A DNA stretch of 64,000 nt from Flaviflexus ciconiae. Its GTDB lineage: Bacteria > Actinomycetota > Actinomycetes > Actinomycetales > Actinomycetaceae. Numbering within the stretch: the first letter of the stretch is position 1; each line of letters begins with the position of its first letter. The stretch covers positions 2,480,001-2,544,000 of the forward strand of contig NZ_CP034593.1 of the NCBI RefSeq assembly GCF_003971195.1, in the 5' to 3' direction. The translations under genes and the position numbers were made by a program. The notes beneath the pieces were generated by a model. It did not search any database and had not been told where the DNA came from. It saw nothing but the letters and a program-made list of their open reading frames with translations. Of the stretch, positions 34,502-44,140 are shown piece by piece.

Positions 34502-36076
34502 ATGGTACCGACCACCAAAGAAGCACAGCGTACGGAGTTGCACAAGACCATCTGGCGCATCGCGAATGACCTGCGCGGCTCTGTGGACGGCTGGGACTTT
34601 AAGTCCTACGTGCTTGGGATGCTGTTCTATCGGTTCATCTCTGAGAATCTCACCGCTTACATCAACGCCGGTGAACGGAAGGCTGGCGACCCGAATTTTG
34701 ACTACGCCCTACTCGAGGACGCGCAGGCCGAGTTTGGTCGCAGGGAGACGGTTGAGGAGAAAGGTTTCTATATCCTCCCGTCCGAGCTGTTCCAGAATGT
34801 GAGGGGGCGCGCCGCGAACGACGTGAACCTCAACGAGACTCTTGCTCGAGTCTTCAAAAACATTGAAGGCTCCGCGGTTGGCACCGACGCTGAGGATGAC
34901 CTGAAGGGCCTATTTGACGATCTCGATGTCAATAGTCCCAAGCTTGGTAATACGGTTGCCAAGCGAAACGAGAAACTCGTCAGGCTGCTGAATGCGATTG
35001 GCGATCTGCCGCTGGGGAACTTTGAGGACAACTCGATCGACCTGTTCGGTGACGCATACGAGTACCTCATGCAGATGTATGCCTCCAGCGCGGGTAAATC
35101 TGGCGGCGAGTACTACACGCCGCAGGAAGTCTCGGAGCTTCTTGCCCGAATCACCGTCGTGGGTAAGACTCAGGTGAACAAGGTGTACGACCCGGCTGTC
35201 GGTTCTGGGTCGCTGTTGCTGAAGTTCGCGAAAGTACTCGGTAAAGAGAACGTGCGGCAGGGTTTCTATGGTCAGGAGATCAACCTGACGACCTACAACC
35301 TCGCCCGGATCAACATGTACCTGCACGATGTGAACTACGAGAACTTCGACATCGCGCACGGCGACACTCTCACCGACCCGGCGCACTGGGATGACGAGCC
35401 GTTCGAGGCGATCGTCTCGAACCCGCCGTACTCGATCAAGTGGGATGGCGACGCCAATCCGCTCCTGATCAACGACCCGCGTTTTGCTCCTGCGGGTGTG
35501 CTGGCTCCGAAGTCGAAAGCCGACCTCGCGTTTACCATGCATATCCTCTCGTGGCTCGCCGTCAACGGCACCGCGGCTATCGTCGAGTTCCCCGGCGTGC
35601 TCTACCGTGGCGGCGCGGAGCAGAAGATCCGCAAGTACCTGATCGACAACAACTACGTCGATGCCGTCATTCAGCTCCCGCCGGATCTGTTCTTTGGCAC
35701 CACGATCGCAACCTGCGTCATCGTGCTCAAGAAATCCAAGACCGACAACTCGGTACTCTTTATCGATGCATCGAGCCAGTTCACGCGCGCCGGCAATAAG
35801 AACAGGCTGACCGAAGCCAACCAGCAGCATATCCTCGACACCTTTACCACAAGAGAAAGCGTCGACTATGTTGCCAAACTCGTGGCGAACGAAGACATCG
35901 CCGCGAATGCTTACAACATCGCGGTTTCCTCCTACGTCGAACAAGAAGATACTCGCGAAGTCATCGACATCACCAAGCTGAACGCCGAGATCGCGCGCAT
36001 CGTCGCCCGTCAAGCTGAACTCCGAATCTCGATCGACGAGATTGTTGCCGACCTGGAGGGGGCTACTGATGAATGA
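34502..36076 (+). CDS. hsdM: Type I restriction-modification system, methylase subunit
   Basis: 524 aa, EcoR124/type IC-like HsdM. N-terminal HsdM_N helices (LHKTIWRIANDLRGSVDGWD), then the N6-adenine methylase domain with SAM motif I DPAVGSGSLL (from Asp230), the catalytic motif NPPY (307-310), and a downstream YRGGAEQKIRKYLIDNNYVD and DLFFGTTIATCVIVLKKSK. It methylates adenine within the site chosen by HsdS and is needed also for cleavage. First gene of a five-gene overlapping operon. Confidence 0.95.
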   Translation: MVPTTKEAQRTELHKTIWRIANDLRGSVDGWDFKSYVLGMLFYRFISENLTAYINAGERKAGDPNFDYALLEDAQAEFGRRETVEEKGFYILPSELFQNVRGRAANDVNLNETLARVFKNIEGSAVGTDAEDDLKGLFDDLDVNSPKLGNTVAKRNEKLVRLLNAIGDLPLGNFEDNSIDLFGDAYEYLMQMYASSAGKSGGEYYTPQEVSELLARITVVGKTQVNKVYDPAVGSGSLLLKFAKVLGKENVRQGFYGQEINLTTYNLARINMYLHDVNYENFDIAHGDTLTDPAHWDDEPFEAIVSNPPYSIKWDGDANPLLINDPRFAPAGVLAPKSKADLAFTMHILSWLAVNGTAAIVEFPGVLYRGGAEQKIRKYLIDNNYVDAVIQLPPDLFFGTTIATCVIVLKKSKTDNSVLFIDASSQFTRAGNKNRLTEANQQHILDTFTTRESVDYVAKLVANEDIAANAYNIAVSSYVEQEDTREVIDITKLNAEIARIVARQAELRISIDEIVADLEGATDE

Positions 36077-36995
36077 AATGCCGAACTGGGAAGGGTTCAT
36101 GATCCCCACGCTTCGCGTACTGAGCGACGGGGTAATCCGCCACCGGCGTGAGTTCCAACCGCTTGTAGCGGATGAGGTGGGATTGACAGATGAGCAGAGG
36201 GCTGAGCAGCTGTCTTCTGGCGACTTGAGGTATGAGAATCGCATTGGTTGGGGAATTTCTTTCCTCACGAACGTCGGAGCACTGACTCGACCCTCTCGTG
36301 GCCATTACCAATTCACTGACGCAGGTCGAACGCTTCTCGACCTGTTCCCAAACGGTGCGCGTGAGAAAGACATTAGGCAACTCGGTGAAGATCCCACGTC
36401 ACCGATCAGGATTTACCAATCAACGGTGACGCGCGATAAACCTGTTCAGGCTACTGAGCTCGAGAAGGTCGATGCTGCGGCGCTGACACCAATCGAGCAG
36501 GTGCAGAACGGGATCGACCGTATTAACGAAGAAATTGCCGCCGAGCTCTTAGATCGACTACAAGGGAAGGAGCCTGGATTCTTCGAACAGGCTGTTGTCG
36601 ACCTTTTGCTTGCGATGGGATACGGCGGAACGAGCGGCACGGGCAGCGTCACCCAGTTCAGTAATGATGGCGGTATTGATGGAGTGATTGATCAAGATAT
36701 TCTCGGTCTGAATCGCGTCTATATTCAGGCGAAGCGGTACGCCACTGGGAATACCGTGGGCCGTCCCGACCTCCAAGCATTTGTGGGCGCATTGAGCGGT
36801 AAAGCCGATAGCGGTGTATTCATTACGACAAGCGTTTTCTCGACCGGTGCGCGCGAGTACGCCAACAAGGTTCCCACCCGCATCATCCTCATCGACGGCG
36901 AACGCCTCGCTGGCCTCATGATCCGATACGGCGTGGGCGTGCAAGTCAAGGAGACCTACAAGGTCGTCGAAATAGACGAGGACTTCTTCGCATGA
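36069..36995 (+). CDS. mrr: Mrr-family restriction endonuclease inside the hsd operon
   Basis: 308 aa from ATG 36069, overlapping the hsdM stop by eight bases. N-terminal Mrr winged-helix domain (PTLRVLSDGVIRHRREFQPL; IGWGISFLTNVGALTRPSRG; FTDAGRTLL), then a Mrr_cat PD-(D/E)xK domain: GFFEQAVVDLLLAMGYGG, NDGGIDGVIDQD and VYIQAKRY, where the GIDG Asp and the QAK Gln and Lys form the expected active site. Mrr enzymes cut methylated DNA, often type I- or type III-modified sites. Its location between hsdM and hsdS is unusual. Confidence 0.9.
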   Translation: MNEMPNWEGFMIPTLRVLSDGVIRHRREFQPLVADEVGLTDEQRAEQLSSGDLRYENRIGWGISFLTNVGALTRPSRGHYQFTDAGRTLLDLFPNGAREKDIRQLGEDPTSPIRIYQSTVTRDKPVQATELEKVDAAALTPIEQVQNGIDRINEEIAAELLDRLQGKEPGFFEQAVVDLLLAMGYGGTSGTGSVTQFSNDGGIDGVIDQDILGLNRVYIQAKRYATGNTVGRPDLQAFVGALSGKADSGVFITTSVFSTGAREYANKVPTRIILIDGERLAGLMIRYGVGVQVKETYKVVEIDEDFFA

Positions 36996-37534
36996 GCCGC
37001 ATCGATGAACTGATCCAGGAGCTATGCCCGGACGGAGTTGAGTTCAAGATGTTGGGTGAGGTGCTGCGGATAAGGAACGGGAAAGACCACAAGGTCCTCG
37101 GGGATGGCGACATACCTGTCTACGGTAGCGGCGGGATCCTGCGCTACGTCGATACCGCCGCTGCAGAAGGGCCGTCGGTACTCATCCCCCGCAAAGGATC
37201 TCTCGGCAACATCTTCTATGTCGAAGGTCCCTTCTGGGTTGTTGACACCATATTTCGAACCGAGATCGACTCAGCCCAGGTTGAACCCAAGTTCCTTTAT
37301 CATCAGCTACTTACAATGAAGCTTGGCGGGATGAACCAAGCGGGTGGTGTCCCGAGTCAAACTCAGACTGTTCTGAATTCTTTGCGAATCCCCGTACCGC
37401 CTCTCGAGGTGCAGCGGGAGATCGTGCGAATATTGGCTTATTTCACTCAGCTGGAAGCGGAGCTGGAAGCCCGCCGCCGCCAGTATGAGCACTACCGCGA
37501 TAAGTTGCTTACTTTTAAGGAGTTGGAGTCATGA
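36992..37534 (+). CDS. hsdS: Half-size type I specificity subunit
   Basis: 180 aa, about half the usual 380-450. One target-recognition domain (VEFKMLGEVLRIRNGKDHK to ~140, with DIPVYGSGGILRYVDTAA and SQTQTVLNSLRIPVPPLEVQ) is followed by one long conserved helix (EIVRILAYFTQLEAELEARR). Full HsdS has two of each. Half-size subunits can dimerise and recognise a palindromic bipartite site, as shown for truncated EcoR124/EcoDXXI HsdS. ATGA overlaps link it to mrr and to hsdR, so it seems a complete gene and not a broken one. Confidence 0.88.
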   Translation: MSRIDELIQELCPDGVEFKMLGEVLRIRNGKDHKVLGDGDIPVYGSGGILRYVDTAAAEGPSVLIPRKGSLGNIFYVEGPFWVVDTIFRTEIDSAQVEPKFLYHQLLTMKLGGMNQAGGVPSQTQTVLNSLRIPVPPLEVQREIVRILAYFTQLEAELEARRRQYEHYRDKLLTFKELES

Positions 37535-40500
37535 GTGGCTTGACTCCTCGTAAGTATGATCCGATTGCTGTCTCGTCTGAGAGCACGGTAGTTGCTGAGT
37601 ACGTTCCTGACGTGGCGGGTGCTGGGTCGTATCAGTCGGAGGCGGAGCTTGAGCGTGAGCTGATCCGGCTGTTGCAGTCTCAGGCGTATGAGTATCTTCC
37701 GATCACGTCAGAAGCGCAGCTTATCGCGAACCTCCGCACCCAGCTTGAAGCATTGAACTCGGTGACGTTCTCTGGCTCTGAGTGGGATCAGTTCTTTTCG
37801 GAACGAATTGCTGGCGCGAATGAGGGCATTGTCGAGAAGACGGTGCGGATCCAGGAGGATCACGTTCAGCTGTTGAAGCGTGATGACGGGTCGGTGAAGA
37901 ACATCCGGCTGATCGATAAGCAGAACATTCACAACAATCACGTGCAGGTTATCAACCAGTACGAGATTGGCCAGGGAGAGGGCGGCTCCGCTCGTTCGAA
38001 TCGCTACGATGTCACGGTTCTGGTGAACGGTTTGCCCATGGTGCATATTGAGCTCAAGCGCCGCGGGGTGGATATCCGGGAGGCGTTTAACCAGATTGAT
38101 CGTTACCAGCGGGACAGTTTCTGGGCGGGCTCTGGACTGTTCGAGTATGTGCAGTTGTTCGTGATCTCGAACGGCACGCTTACGAAGTACTACTCGAACA
38201 CTACGCGCCGTCAGCATCTGAGTGAGGCGACAGGCTCGAAGCGGGTACGGAAGACATCAAATTCTTTTGAGTTCACGTCGTGGTGGGCGGATGTGCAGAA
38301 TAAGCCGATCCAGGATCTGACAGCCTTTACGAAGACGTTTTTTGCTAAGCATGCGCTGCTGAATATCCTCACGAAGTATTGTGTGCTGACCGCTGATCGA
38401 ATGCTGCTGGTGATGCGTCCCTACCAGATCGTGGCGACCGAGCGGATTCTGCAGAAGATCGATATCTCAACCAACTACAAGAGCCTCGGTACCGTTGCCG
38501 CGGGCGGGTACGTGTGGCATACGACTGGATCGGGTAAGACCCTGACGTCATTCAAGACGGCTCAGCTCGCCTCGAAGCTGCCGAGCGTGGACAAGGTGTT
38601 GTTTGTCGTGGACCGCAAGGATCTCGACTATCAGACGATGCGGGAGTACGACCGGTTCGAGAAGGGCGCAGCGAACTCGAACACGTCGACCGCGGTGTTG
38701 AAGAAGCAACTTGAAGATCCGGGTGCGCGGATTATCATCACGACGATTCAGAAACTCTCGACCTTTATCGCCGCTAACAGGGGGCACGCGATCTACGACG
38801 GTCACGTGGTGATTATCTTCGATGAGTGCCATCGCTCGCAGTTCGGCGAGATGCATACCGCGATCACGAAGGCGTTCAAGCGCTACAACCTGTTCGGTTT
38901 CACCGGTACGCCGATCTTCTCTACCAACTCCGGCAGTGGCGGGAACCCTCAGCTAAGAACCACCGAGCAGGCCTTTGGGGAGAAGCTGCACACGTACACG
39001 ATCGTTGATGCGATCACCGACAAGAACGTGCTTCCTTTCCGGATCGACTACGTCAACACGATCAAGGTCGGCAACGTTGTTGATAAGCAGGTCTTGGCGA
39101 TTGACACCGAGAAGGCGCTCCTTGCGCCGGGGCGGATCAGCGAGATCGTGAAGTACACGCTTGAGCACTTCGATCAGAAGACCAAGCGTGCCGAGCACTA
39201 CACGCTCGGGGAGCGGCGCGTGCGTGGTTTCAACGCACTATTCACGACCGCATCAATCGAGGCTGCGCGCGTGTACTACAACCAGTTCCAGCTTCAGCAG
39301 GAGGGCCTGCCTTCCGATAAGCGCTTGAAGATTGGTCTCATCTACTCCTGCGGTGCGAACGACGCCGTCGAAGACGGTGGCCTCGACGAAGAGGGCTTTG
39401 ACACCGGGGCGCTGAACGTGGATGCTCCCTCGTTCCTGGAGGATGCGATCCAGGACTACAACGACATGTTTGGCACCTCCTTCGATACCTCTGCCGACCG
39501 GTTCCAGAACTATTACAAGGATCTCTCGCTGAAGTTGAAGCAGCGCGAGATTGATCTTGTCATTGTCGTGAATATGTTCCTTACCGGCTTTGACGCAACT
39601 ACGTTGAACACTCTGTTCGTCGATAAGAACCTGCGTGCGCACGGTCTGATCCAGGCGTACTCACGCACGAACCGCATCCTTAACTCCGTGAAGACGTATG
39701 GCAACATCGTCACCTTCCGTGACCTTGAGAAAGAAACGAACGATGCGATTGCGTTGTTCGGAAACAAGGATGCTCGTGGCATCGTGCTTCTCAAACCGTA
39801 CGGCGAGTACTACAGCGAGTATGCCGAGAAAGTTACCGAACTGCTCGGTGCCTTCCCGCTGGGTCAGCCGATTATTGGCGAGGAGTCCCAGAAGGAGTTC
39901 ATTTCTCTATTCGGCGTGATTCTGCGTCTGCAGAACACCCTCACCTCATTCGACGAGTTCGCCGGTAACGCGATTCTCACCGAGCGGCAGGGTCAGGACT
40001 ATCGCAGCGTCTACCTCGACCTATACGCAGAGTTCCGCCAGGACAAAGACGCCGACAAGGAACGGATTAACGATGACGTGGTCTTCGAGATCGAGCTGAT
40101 TAAGCAGGTCGAGATCAATGTCGACTACATCCTCATGCTCGTGCAGAAGTATCGGGATGAACGGGGCGATGGTGACGACAAGGAGATCCGCGGGGAAATC
40201 TCTCGTGCGGTGGACGCCAGCCCGACCTTGCGCAACAAGAAGGACCTTATCGAGGATTTCGTTGATTCGCTCTCCGTGCGCGGTGAGATCGACCAGGAAT
40301 GGCGTTCCTTTATCGCTGAGAAGAGCGAAGTCGAACTCGAGATGATCATCGCCGAGGAAAATCTCCGCCCGGAAGAGACGCGAGCATTCGTTGAGACCGC
40401 GTTCCGAGACGGCCATATCCGAACCAACGGCACCGCGATCACGAAAATGCTACCGCCGGTGTCGCGCTTCTCTGCCGACGGCGGACACGGCGAGAAGAAA

Positions 40501-40572
40501 CAACTGGTGATACAGAAGCTCGGTGCGTTCTTTGAGCGGTTCTTCGGGCTGAGCTCCGTGGGTGATAACTGA
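37531..40572 (+). CDS. hsdR: Type I restriction endonuclease subunit
   Basis: 1013 aa. N-terminal PD-(D/E)xK nuclease (RYDVTVLVNGLPMVHIELKR, with Glu174-x-Lys176), SF2 motor with motif I TTGSGKT (331-337), motif II DECH (431-434), FTGTPIF (motif III), and motif VI region YSRTNRIL, then a helical C-terminus that docks on HsdM. It translocates DNA and cleaves far from unmethylated sites. The start overlaps hsdS by four bases and the stop overlaps the next gene (TGATG). Confidence 0.95.
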   Translation: MSGLTPRKYDPIAVSSESTVVAEYVPDVAGAGSYQSEAELERELIRLLQSQAYEYLPITSEAQLIANLRTQLEALNSVTFSGSEWDQFFSERIAGANEGIVEKTVRIQEDHVQLLKRDDGSVKNIRLIDKQNIHNNHVQVINQYEIGQGEGGSARSNRYDVTVLVNGLPMVHIELKRRGVDIREAFNQIDRYQRDSFWAGSGLFEYVQLFVISNGTLTKYYSNTTRRQHLSEATGSKRVRKTSNSFEFTSWWADVQNKPIQDLTAFTKTFFAKHALLNILTKYCVLTADRMLLVMRPYQIVATERILQKIDISTNYKSLGTVAAGGYVWHTTGSGKTLTSFKTAQLASKLPSVDKVLFVVDRKDLDYQTMREYDRFEKGAANSNTSTAVLKKQLEDPGARIIITTIQKLSTFIAANRGHAIYDGHVVIIFDECHRSQFGEMHTAITKAFKRYNLFGFTGTPIFSTNSGSGGNPQLRTTEQAFGEKLHTYTIVDAITDKNVLPFRIDYVNTIKVGNVVDKQVLAIDTEKALLAPGRISEIVKYTLEHFDQKTKRAEHYTLGERRVRGFNALFTTASIEAARVYYNQFQLQQEGLPSDKRLKIGLIYSCGANDAVEDGGLDEEGFDTGALNVDAPSFLEDAIQDYNDMFGTSFDTSADRFQNYYKDLSLKLKQREIDLVIVVNMFLTGFDATTLNTLFVDKNLRAHGLIQAYSRTNRILNSVKTYGNIVTFRDLEKETNDAIALFGNKDARGIVLLKPYGEYYSEYAEKVTELLGAFPLGQPIIGEESQKEFISLFGVILRLQNTLTSFDEFAGNAILTERQGQDYRSVYLDLYAEFRQDKDADKERINDDVVFEIELIKQVEINVDYILMLVQKYRDERGDGDDKEIRGEISRAVDASPTLRNKKDLIEDFVDSLSVRGEIDQEWRSFIAEKSEVELEMIIAEENLRPEETRAFVETAFRDGHIRTNGTAITKMLPPVSRFSADGGHGEKKQLVIQKLGAFFERFFGLSSVGDN

Positions 40573-42959
40573 TGCTGAAGCGAATCAAATGGATGAAGAA
40601 CTGTGGATTCTTCGAGAACTACCGCTGGGATACGACGTTGCCCGACTTTGCTCGTATTAATGTCATCTATGGCCCAAACGGCACGGGAAAAACTTCGCTG
40701 GCTGGCGCATTTGATGGACTGCGAAACGCGGAGGATGCTGAAGGTTTCAAGCGGCTATCCCTGTTGATTGATGAGGGTGTTCTGCGAACAACAAACGGAA
40801 GCGACGACGATCTCTTTGATCGAATTCTCGTCTTCAGCGAAGCCTATGTTGCACGTAGCCATAACTTCACTGCGGGTAACGCTGATATGGAAGCCATTCT
40901 AACAATCGGGGAGAAACCCGCCGATGCAGAGCGGCAGCTAGAAAAGCTTAACCTCGAGCTGGCCAGTAAACGTCAGGAACACATCGCCCAAGAGAAGCTT
41001 GAGCGCGACGCCGAAGAAGCCATTAATACTGCGTACAAAACCGTGTCCCAGCAGGTAGTTGATGCCGCAAGTAAGGCAGGTGGTCGATGGCACTCAAAGA
41101 GCAACTTCAGTACTCGTGTGGTGAGTCGCGCCTTCACAGAATCTCACAAGGCCTGGGAACTACTCTCGGACTCGAAGTTGCAGGAAAATGTCGGAATCGT
41201 TAACTCCGACCAGTCTGACGCGATCCCCAAGAACCTGCTTACGGTCACGGCGCCTGATGGGCTGAGTCAACGTTTGGCAACTGCGCTTTCTACCACTCCA
41301 ACGACGATCATCCTTGATACGTTGGAAGCGCATCCAGATGCGACGAGTTGGGTCGATGAAGGGCGGCATCTCCACGGCGGTGTCGAGACCTGTATCTTCT
41401 GTGGCGCTCCGCTTACTGATGAACGGCGCACCCTCATTGACCAGCACTTCTCTGATGCTGTTCAGCGTCTACAATCGGATCTCGACTCCGCGCTAACTGA
41501 CCTTCGAGCAGTGATTGAGTATGTAGACACTGCGAGTGCAGGTCTCCCAAGCAAGGGTCTCTTCTTCAAGGATCTCCGGCCGCGTTACGACGACGCGATC
41601 ACCGAGGTTCGGGCGGAACTGACAGCCCTCAGGTCCTGGGCGACCGAAGTGCAGGCAAGAGCCAAAACGAAGCTAAACAATGTCCTGACTCCAGTGGATC
41701 CGGTTGTTGCGGAGCCACCAACAGTTTCAGCGACGGCCATCCTCAAGCTCAGAACTGAGCACAACGACCGTGTCAGCCAGCACGACCAATTGGTCCAGGC
41801 AGCAGCACAGGCAATTGAGTTGCACTACCTAAAGGCGTCGGAGTCAAGCGTCAGCGACAACTCTGCCAAATTGACCGAAGCCAAGACTGCACGTGAGGCT
41901 CTTGACAAGACGATTGATCGAATCCTTTCCGATATCTACTCGCTCGAAAATGTCGACGGTGACCCGATGCCGAGTGCGAAGATTCTCACTGACGAGGTGA
42001 CGCGACTGCTCGGTCGTAACGAGCTTAAGTTTGAGTTGGTGGATCGACACTACCGAGTCACCCGTGATGGGCAGCCTGCTCAGGGCCTGAGTCTGGGTGA
42101 GCGAACCGCCATCACCCTGATTTATTTCCTCGAGCAAGTCGCCAAGTTCGACTCGTCCAAGGGGAAACCCATCGTGATCATCGACGATCCTGTATCCAGT
42201 CTTGATAGTGATGTCTTCATGGGCATCTCTGCCTATATCTGGACTGAGTCGATCGTGAAGGGTCACATTGCTCAGTTGTTCCTGCTCTCACACAACTTCG
42301 AACTGTTCCGCCAATGGGATATCCAGATTGAGGCCCTGCATAAGGGTGGCAAGATGGATGATGGCCGCAAGTACAGGGATGTCTATTCTGCAGAGTTTTA
42401 CGAGATTCGCTCACTGCATCTGACTCTAGATGGTACGACGAAGCGACGTCCGGCACTCGCGAAGTGGCCACCATCAGAGCAAGCACGTAAGATGATTCGC
42501 TCGACCTATCACCATGCGTTCATAGCTCTGGCGGATGCGCGGCGTCAGCTTGCTGAAGACGACTCCGTGGAGCGCCGACTTGACGCGCAGTTACTTTTTC
42601 CGAATGTCATCCGACGGGTCCTCGAGAGTTTCCTTGCCTTCAAACATCCCGAGTGGGTAGGCAATCTCAATCGTGCGATGCAGAAGTCGGCCGACCTACT
42701 GCGAGCAGCGGGCTATCAGGGAGATGCGGATGCGCTTCGACTTCGACTTACGAGATACGCTCACGCTTACTCGCACAGTCAGTCGCCATCAACTGACATC
42801 ATGGTTAGTCCTGACGAGGTTGCATCAGCTATTGCTTCGGTGTTTGAATTCATGCACTGTTTGGATGAGGCTCACTTCAACGGGCTATGCGAGGTCACCA
42901 AGATTTTGCCAACAGACTTATTGCCTCCCGCACCGCAGGCGACCGGGGAAAGCGCATGA
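40572..42959 (+). CDS. PrrC/RloC-like AAA ATPase, probable anticodon nuclease
   Basis: 795 aa. SMC/ABC-like ATPase split by coiled coils: Walker A GPNGTGKT (34-41), a zinc-hook CIFC (Cys274, Cys277) between helical arms, ABC signature LSLGER (506-511), and Walker B IVIIDDPVSSLD (534-545) with H-loop LLSHNFELF. The C-terminal domain (~600-780) carries Arg681-x3-Glu685 (RRVLESFLAFKHP) and later His731/His735 (YAHAYSHSQ), comparable with the Arg-Glu-His set of PrrC/RloC tRNA anticodon nucleases. RloC is named for its linkage to type I restriction loci. Cleavage of tRNA is inferred. Confidence 0.8.
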   Translation: MLKRIKWMKNCGFFENYRWDTTLPDFARINVIYGPNGTGKTSLAGAFDGLRNAEDAEGFKRLSLLIDEGVLRTTNGSDDDLFDRILVFSEAYVARSHNFTAGNADMEAILTIGEKPADAERQLEKLNLELASKRQEHIAQEKLERDAEEAINTAYKTVSQQVVDAASKAGGRWHSKSNFSTRVVSRAFTESHKAWELLSDSKLQENVGIVNSDQSDAIPKNLLTVTAPDGLSQRLATALSTTPTTIILDTLEAHPDATSWVDEGRHLHGGVETCIFCGAPLTDERRTLIDQHFSDAVQRLQSDLDSALTDLRAVIEYVDTASAGLPSKGLFFKDLRPRYDDAITEVRAELTALRSWATEVQARAKTKLNNVLTPVDPVVAEPPTVSATAILKLRTEHNDRVSQHDQLVQAAAQAIELHYLKASESSVSDNSAKLTEAKTAREALDKTIDRILSDIYSLENVDGDPMPSAKILTDEVTRLLGRNELKFELVDRHYRVTRDGQPAQGLSLGERTAITLIYFLEQVAKFDSSKGKPIVIIDDPVSSLDSDVFMGISAYIWTESIVKGHIAQLFLLSHNFELFRQWDIQIEALHKGGKMDDGRKYRDVYSAEFYEIRSLHLTLDGTTKRRPALAKWPPSEQARKMIRSTYHHAFIALADARRQLAEDDSVERRLDAQLLFPNVIRRVLESFLAFKHPEWVGNLNRAMQKSADLLRAAGYQGDADALRLRLTRYAHAYSHSQSPSTDIMVSPDEVASAIASVFEFMHCLDEAHFNGLCEVTKILPTDLLPPAPQATGESA

Positions 42960-43057
42960 GCCAATGAAGGTCATTCAGGTCCAATTTCAATAAATGGGCG
43001 TTTGAGAATGCGCAGGAGGATGACGCCGAATAGGTGCCGAGTTCAAGGTGGATGCAT

Positions 43058-44140
43058 TTACTCGCAAGCAATGCCGTCCAGATCGCCATCCATTCCTTCT
43101 CGATAACCCGGTTCACCCTTGTAGAGCGGAGCGGCTCCTGCCGCTCGTGCCTCGCTGCAGTTGGCGTAATAGACGCCTTCTGCAGGCGCGTCTGCCGGTG
43201 GTGGGGCGGTTGAGGGTTTTGGTGCGGGGGCCGATGGTTCAGTCGTGGCTGTCTGCTGCATGTCTGCGGGATCCAATGTGGGCGTGATGCCGGAGGGTTC
43301 GGGGACGAGCTGTCCTGGGCAGTTACCGAGGATATTTGAGATTGCCGTTTTTTCTGCGGATGTCACCCACAGGTTGTATTTGGCTTTGACGGAGACCTGG
43401 CGAGCAACATACTCGCACCTGAACGACTTGTTCTTGGGGAGCCAGGTAGCTGCGTCGCCGTCGCCCTTCTGTGCGTTGCTACTGCCGTCGACCGCGAGAA
43501 GATTAAGCGGATCGTTTGCGAACCGTTCGCGATCATCGAGGGAAAGCTGTTGAGCACCCTTCTGCCAAGCATCGGATAGGGCGACATCGTGGTCAATCTG
43601 TACTTCGGAGGAAGTTGATTCACCACGTACGAAGGAAATGGTCTCGGCCGTGAACGGGCTGATGAGAGTCCCGGTGAGAACGACACAGTCACGGGTGCCG
43701 GGCTTGTAAGTCTTGCCGGTGAGGTCCCTGTCCAAGATGTCGTTGCGAGTATCGCACCCGTTACGGTTGATGTCGGCCCAGCGCTGACCAAACTGATCCC
43801 GGTCGTAACCGGTCTTCGGCGCGCGGCCTTTAACCTCGAGCGTTTCGAGAACATCAATAGCGAGCTCGCCGTCGGGAACGTTCTCGGCAGCGACAACGGT
43901 CTCTTCAGGAGGTTCCGTAGTTGTAGGGGTGGGTGCTGGAGTTGGCTCCGGCTCAGGTTCCGGGGTGGTCTCCTCGACCTCGGGTTCCGTTGTCTCTTCG
44001 ATGGCCTCTTCGGTCACATCAACAACAGCGGTGGTTTTCTCGGCTACTGCATCGAGATCGTCGATCTCTTCGCCATCGGTGAGTGCGCCGCCGATTCCGA
44101 TCACGGCAACAGTACCTAAAACCCACCAACGCCTCTTCAT
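43058..44140 (-). CDS. Secreted HNH nuclease (GmrSD C-terminal type) with excalibur domain
   Basis: 360 aa from the ATG at 44140. Signal sequence (MKRRWWVLGTVAVIGIGGA), a Glu/Thr/Pro-rich linker (to ~95), then a DUF1524/HNH nuclease-like domain: RAPKTGYDRDQFGQRWADI, NGCDTRNDILDRDL, the metal/catalytic core VQIDHDVALSDAWQ, NDPLNLLAVDGSSNAQKG. After a second Pro/Ala linker comes an excalibur calcium-binding motif (YYANCSEARAAG, DGDLDGIACE). Such proteins are exported nucleases in Actinobacteria, for nutrient or DNA processing. Convergent with the rloC-like gene. Confidence 0.88.
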   Translation of the reverse strand: MKRRWWVLGTVAVIGIGGALTDGEEIDDLDAVAEKTTAVVDVTEEAIEETTEPEVEETTPEPEPEPTPAPTPTTTEPPEETVVAAENVPDGELAIDVLETLEVKGRAPKTGYDRDQFGQRWADINRNGCDTRNDILDRDLTGKTYKPGTRDCVVLTGTLISPFTAETISFVRGESTSSEVQIDHDVALSDAWQKGAQQLSLDDRERFANDPLNLLAVDGSSNAQKGDGDAATWLPKNKSFRCEYVARQVSVKAKYNLWVTSAEKTAISNILGNCPGQLVPEPSGITPTLDPADMQQTATTEPSAPAPKPSTAPPPADAPAEGVYYANCSEARAAGAAPLYKGEPGYREGMDGDLDGIACE

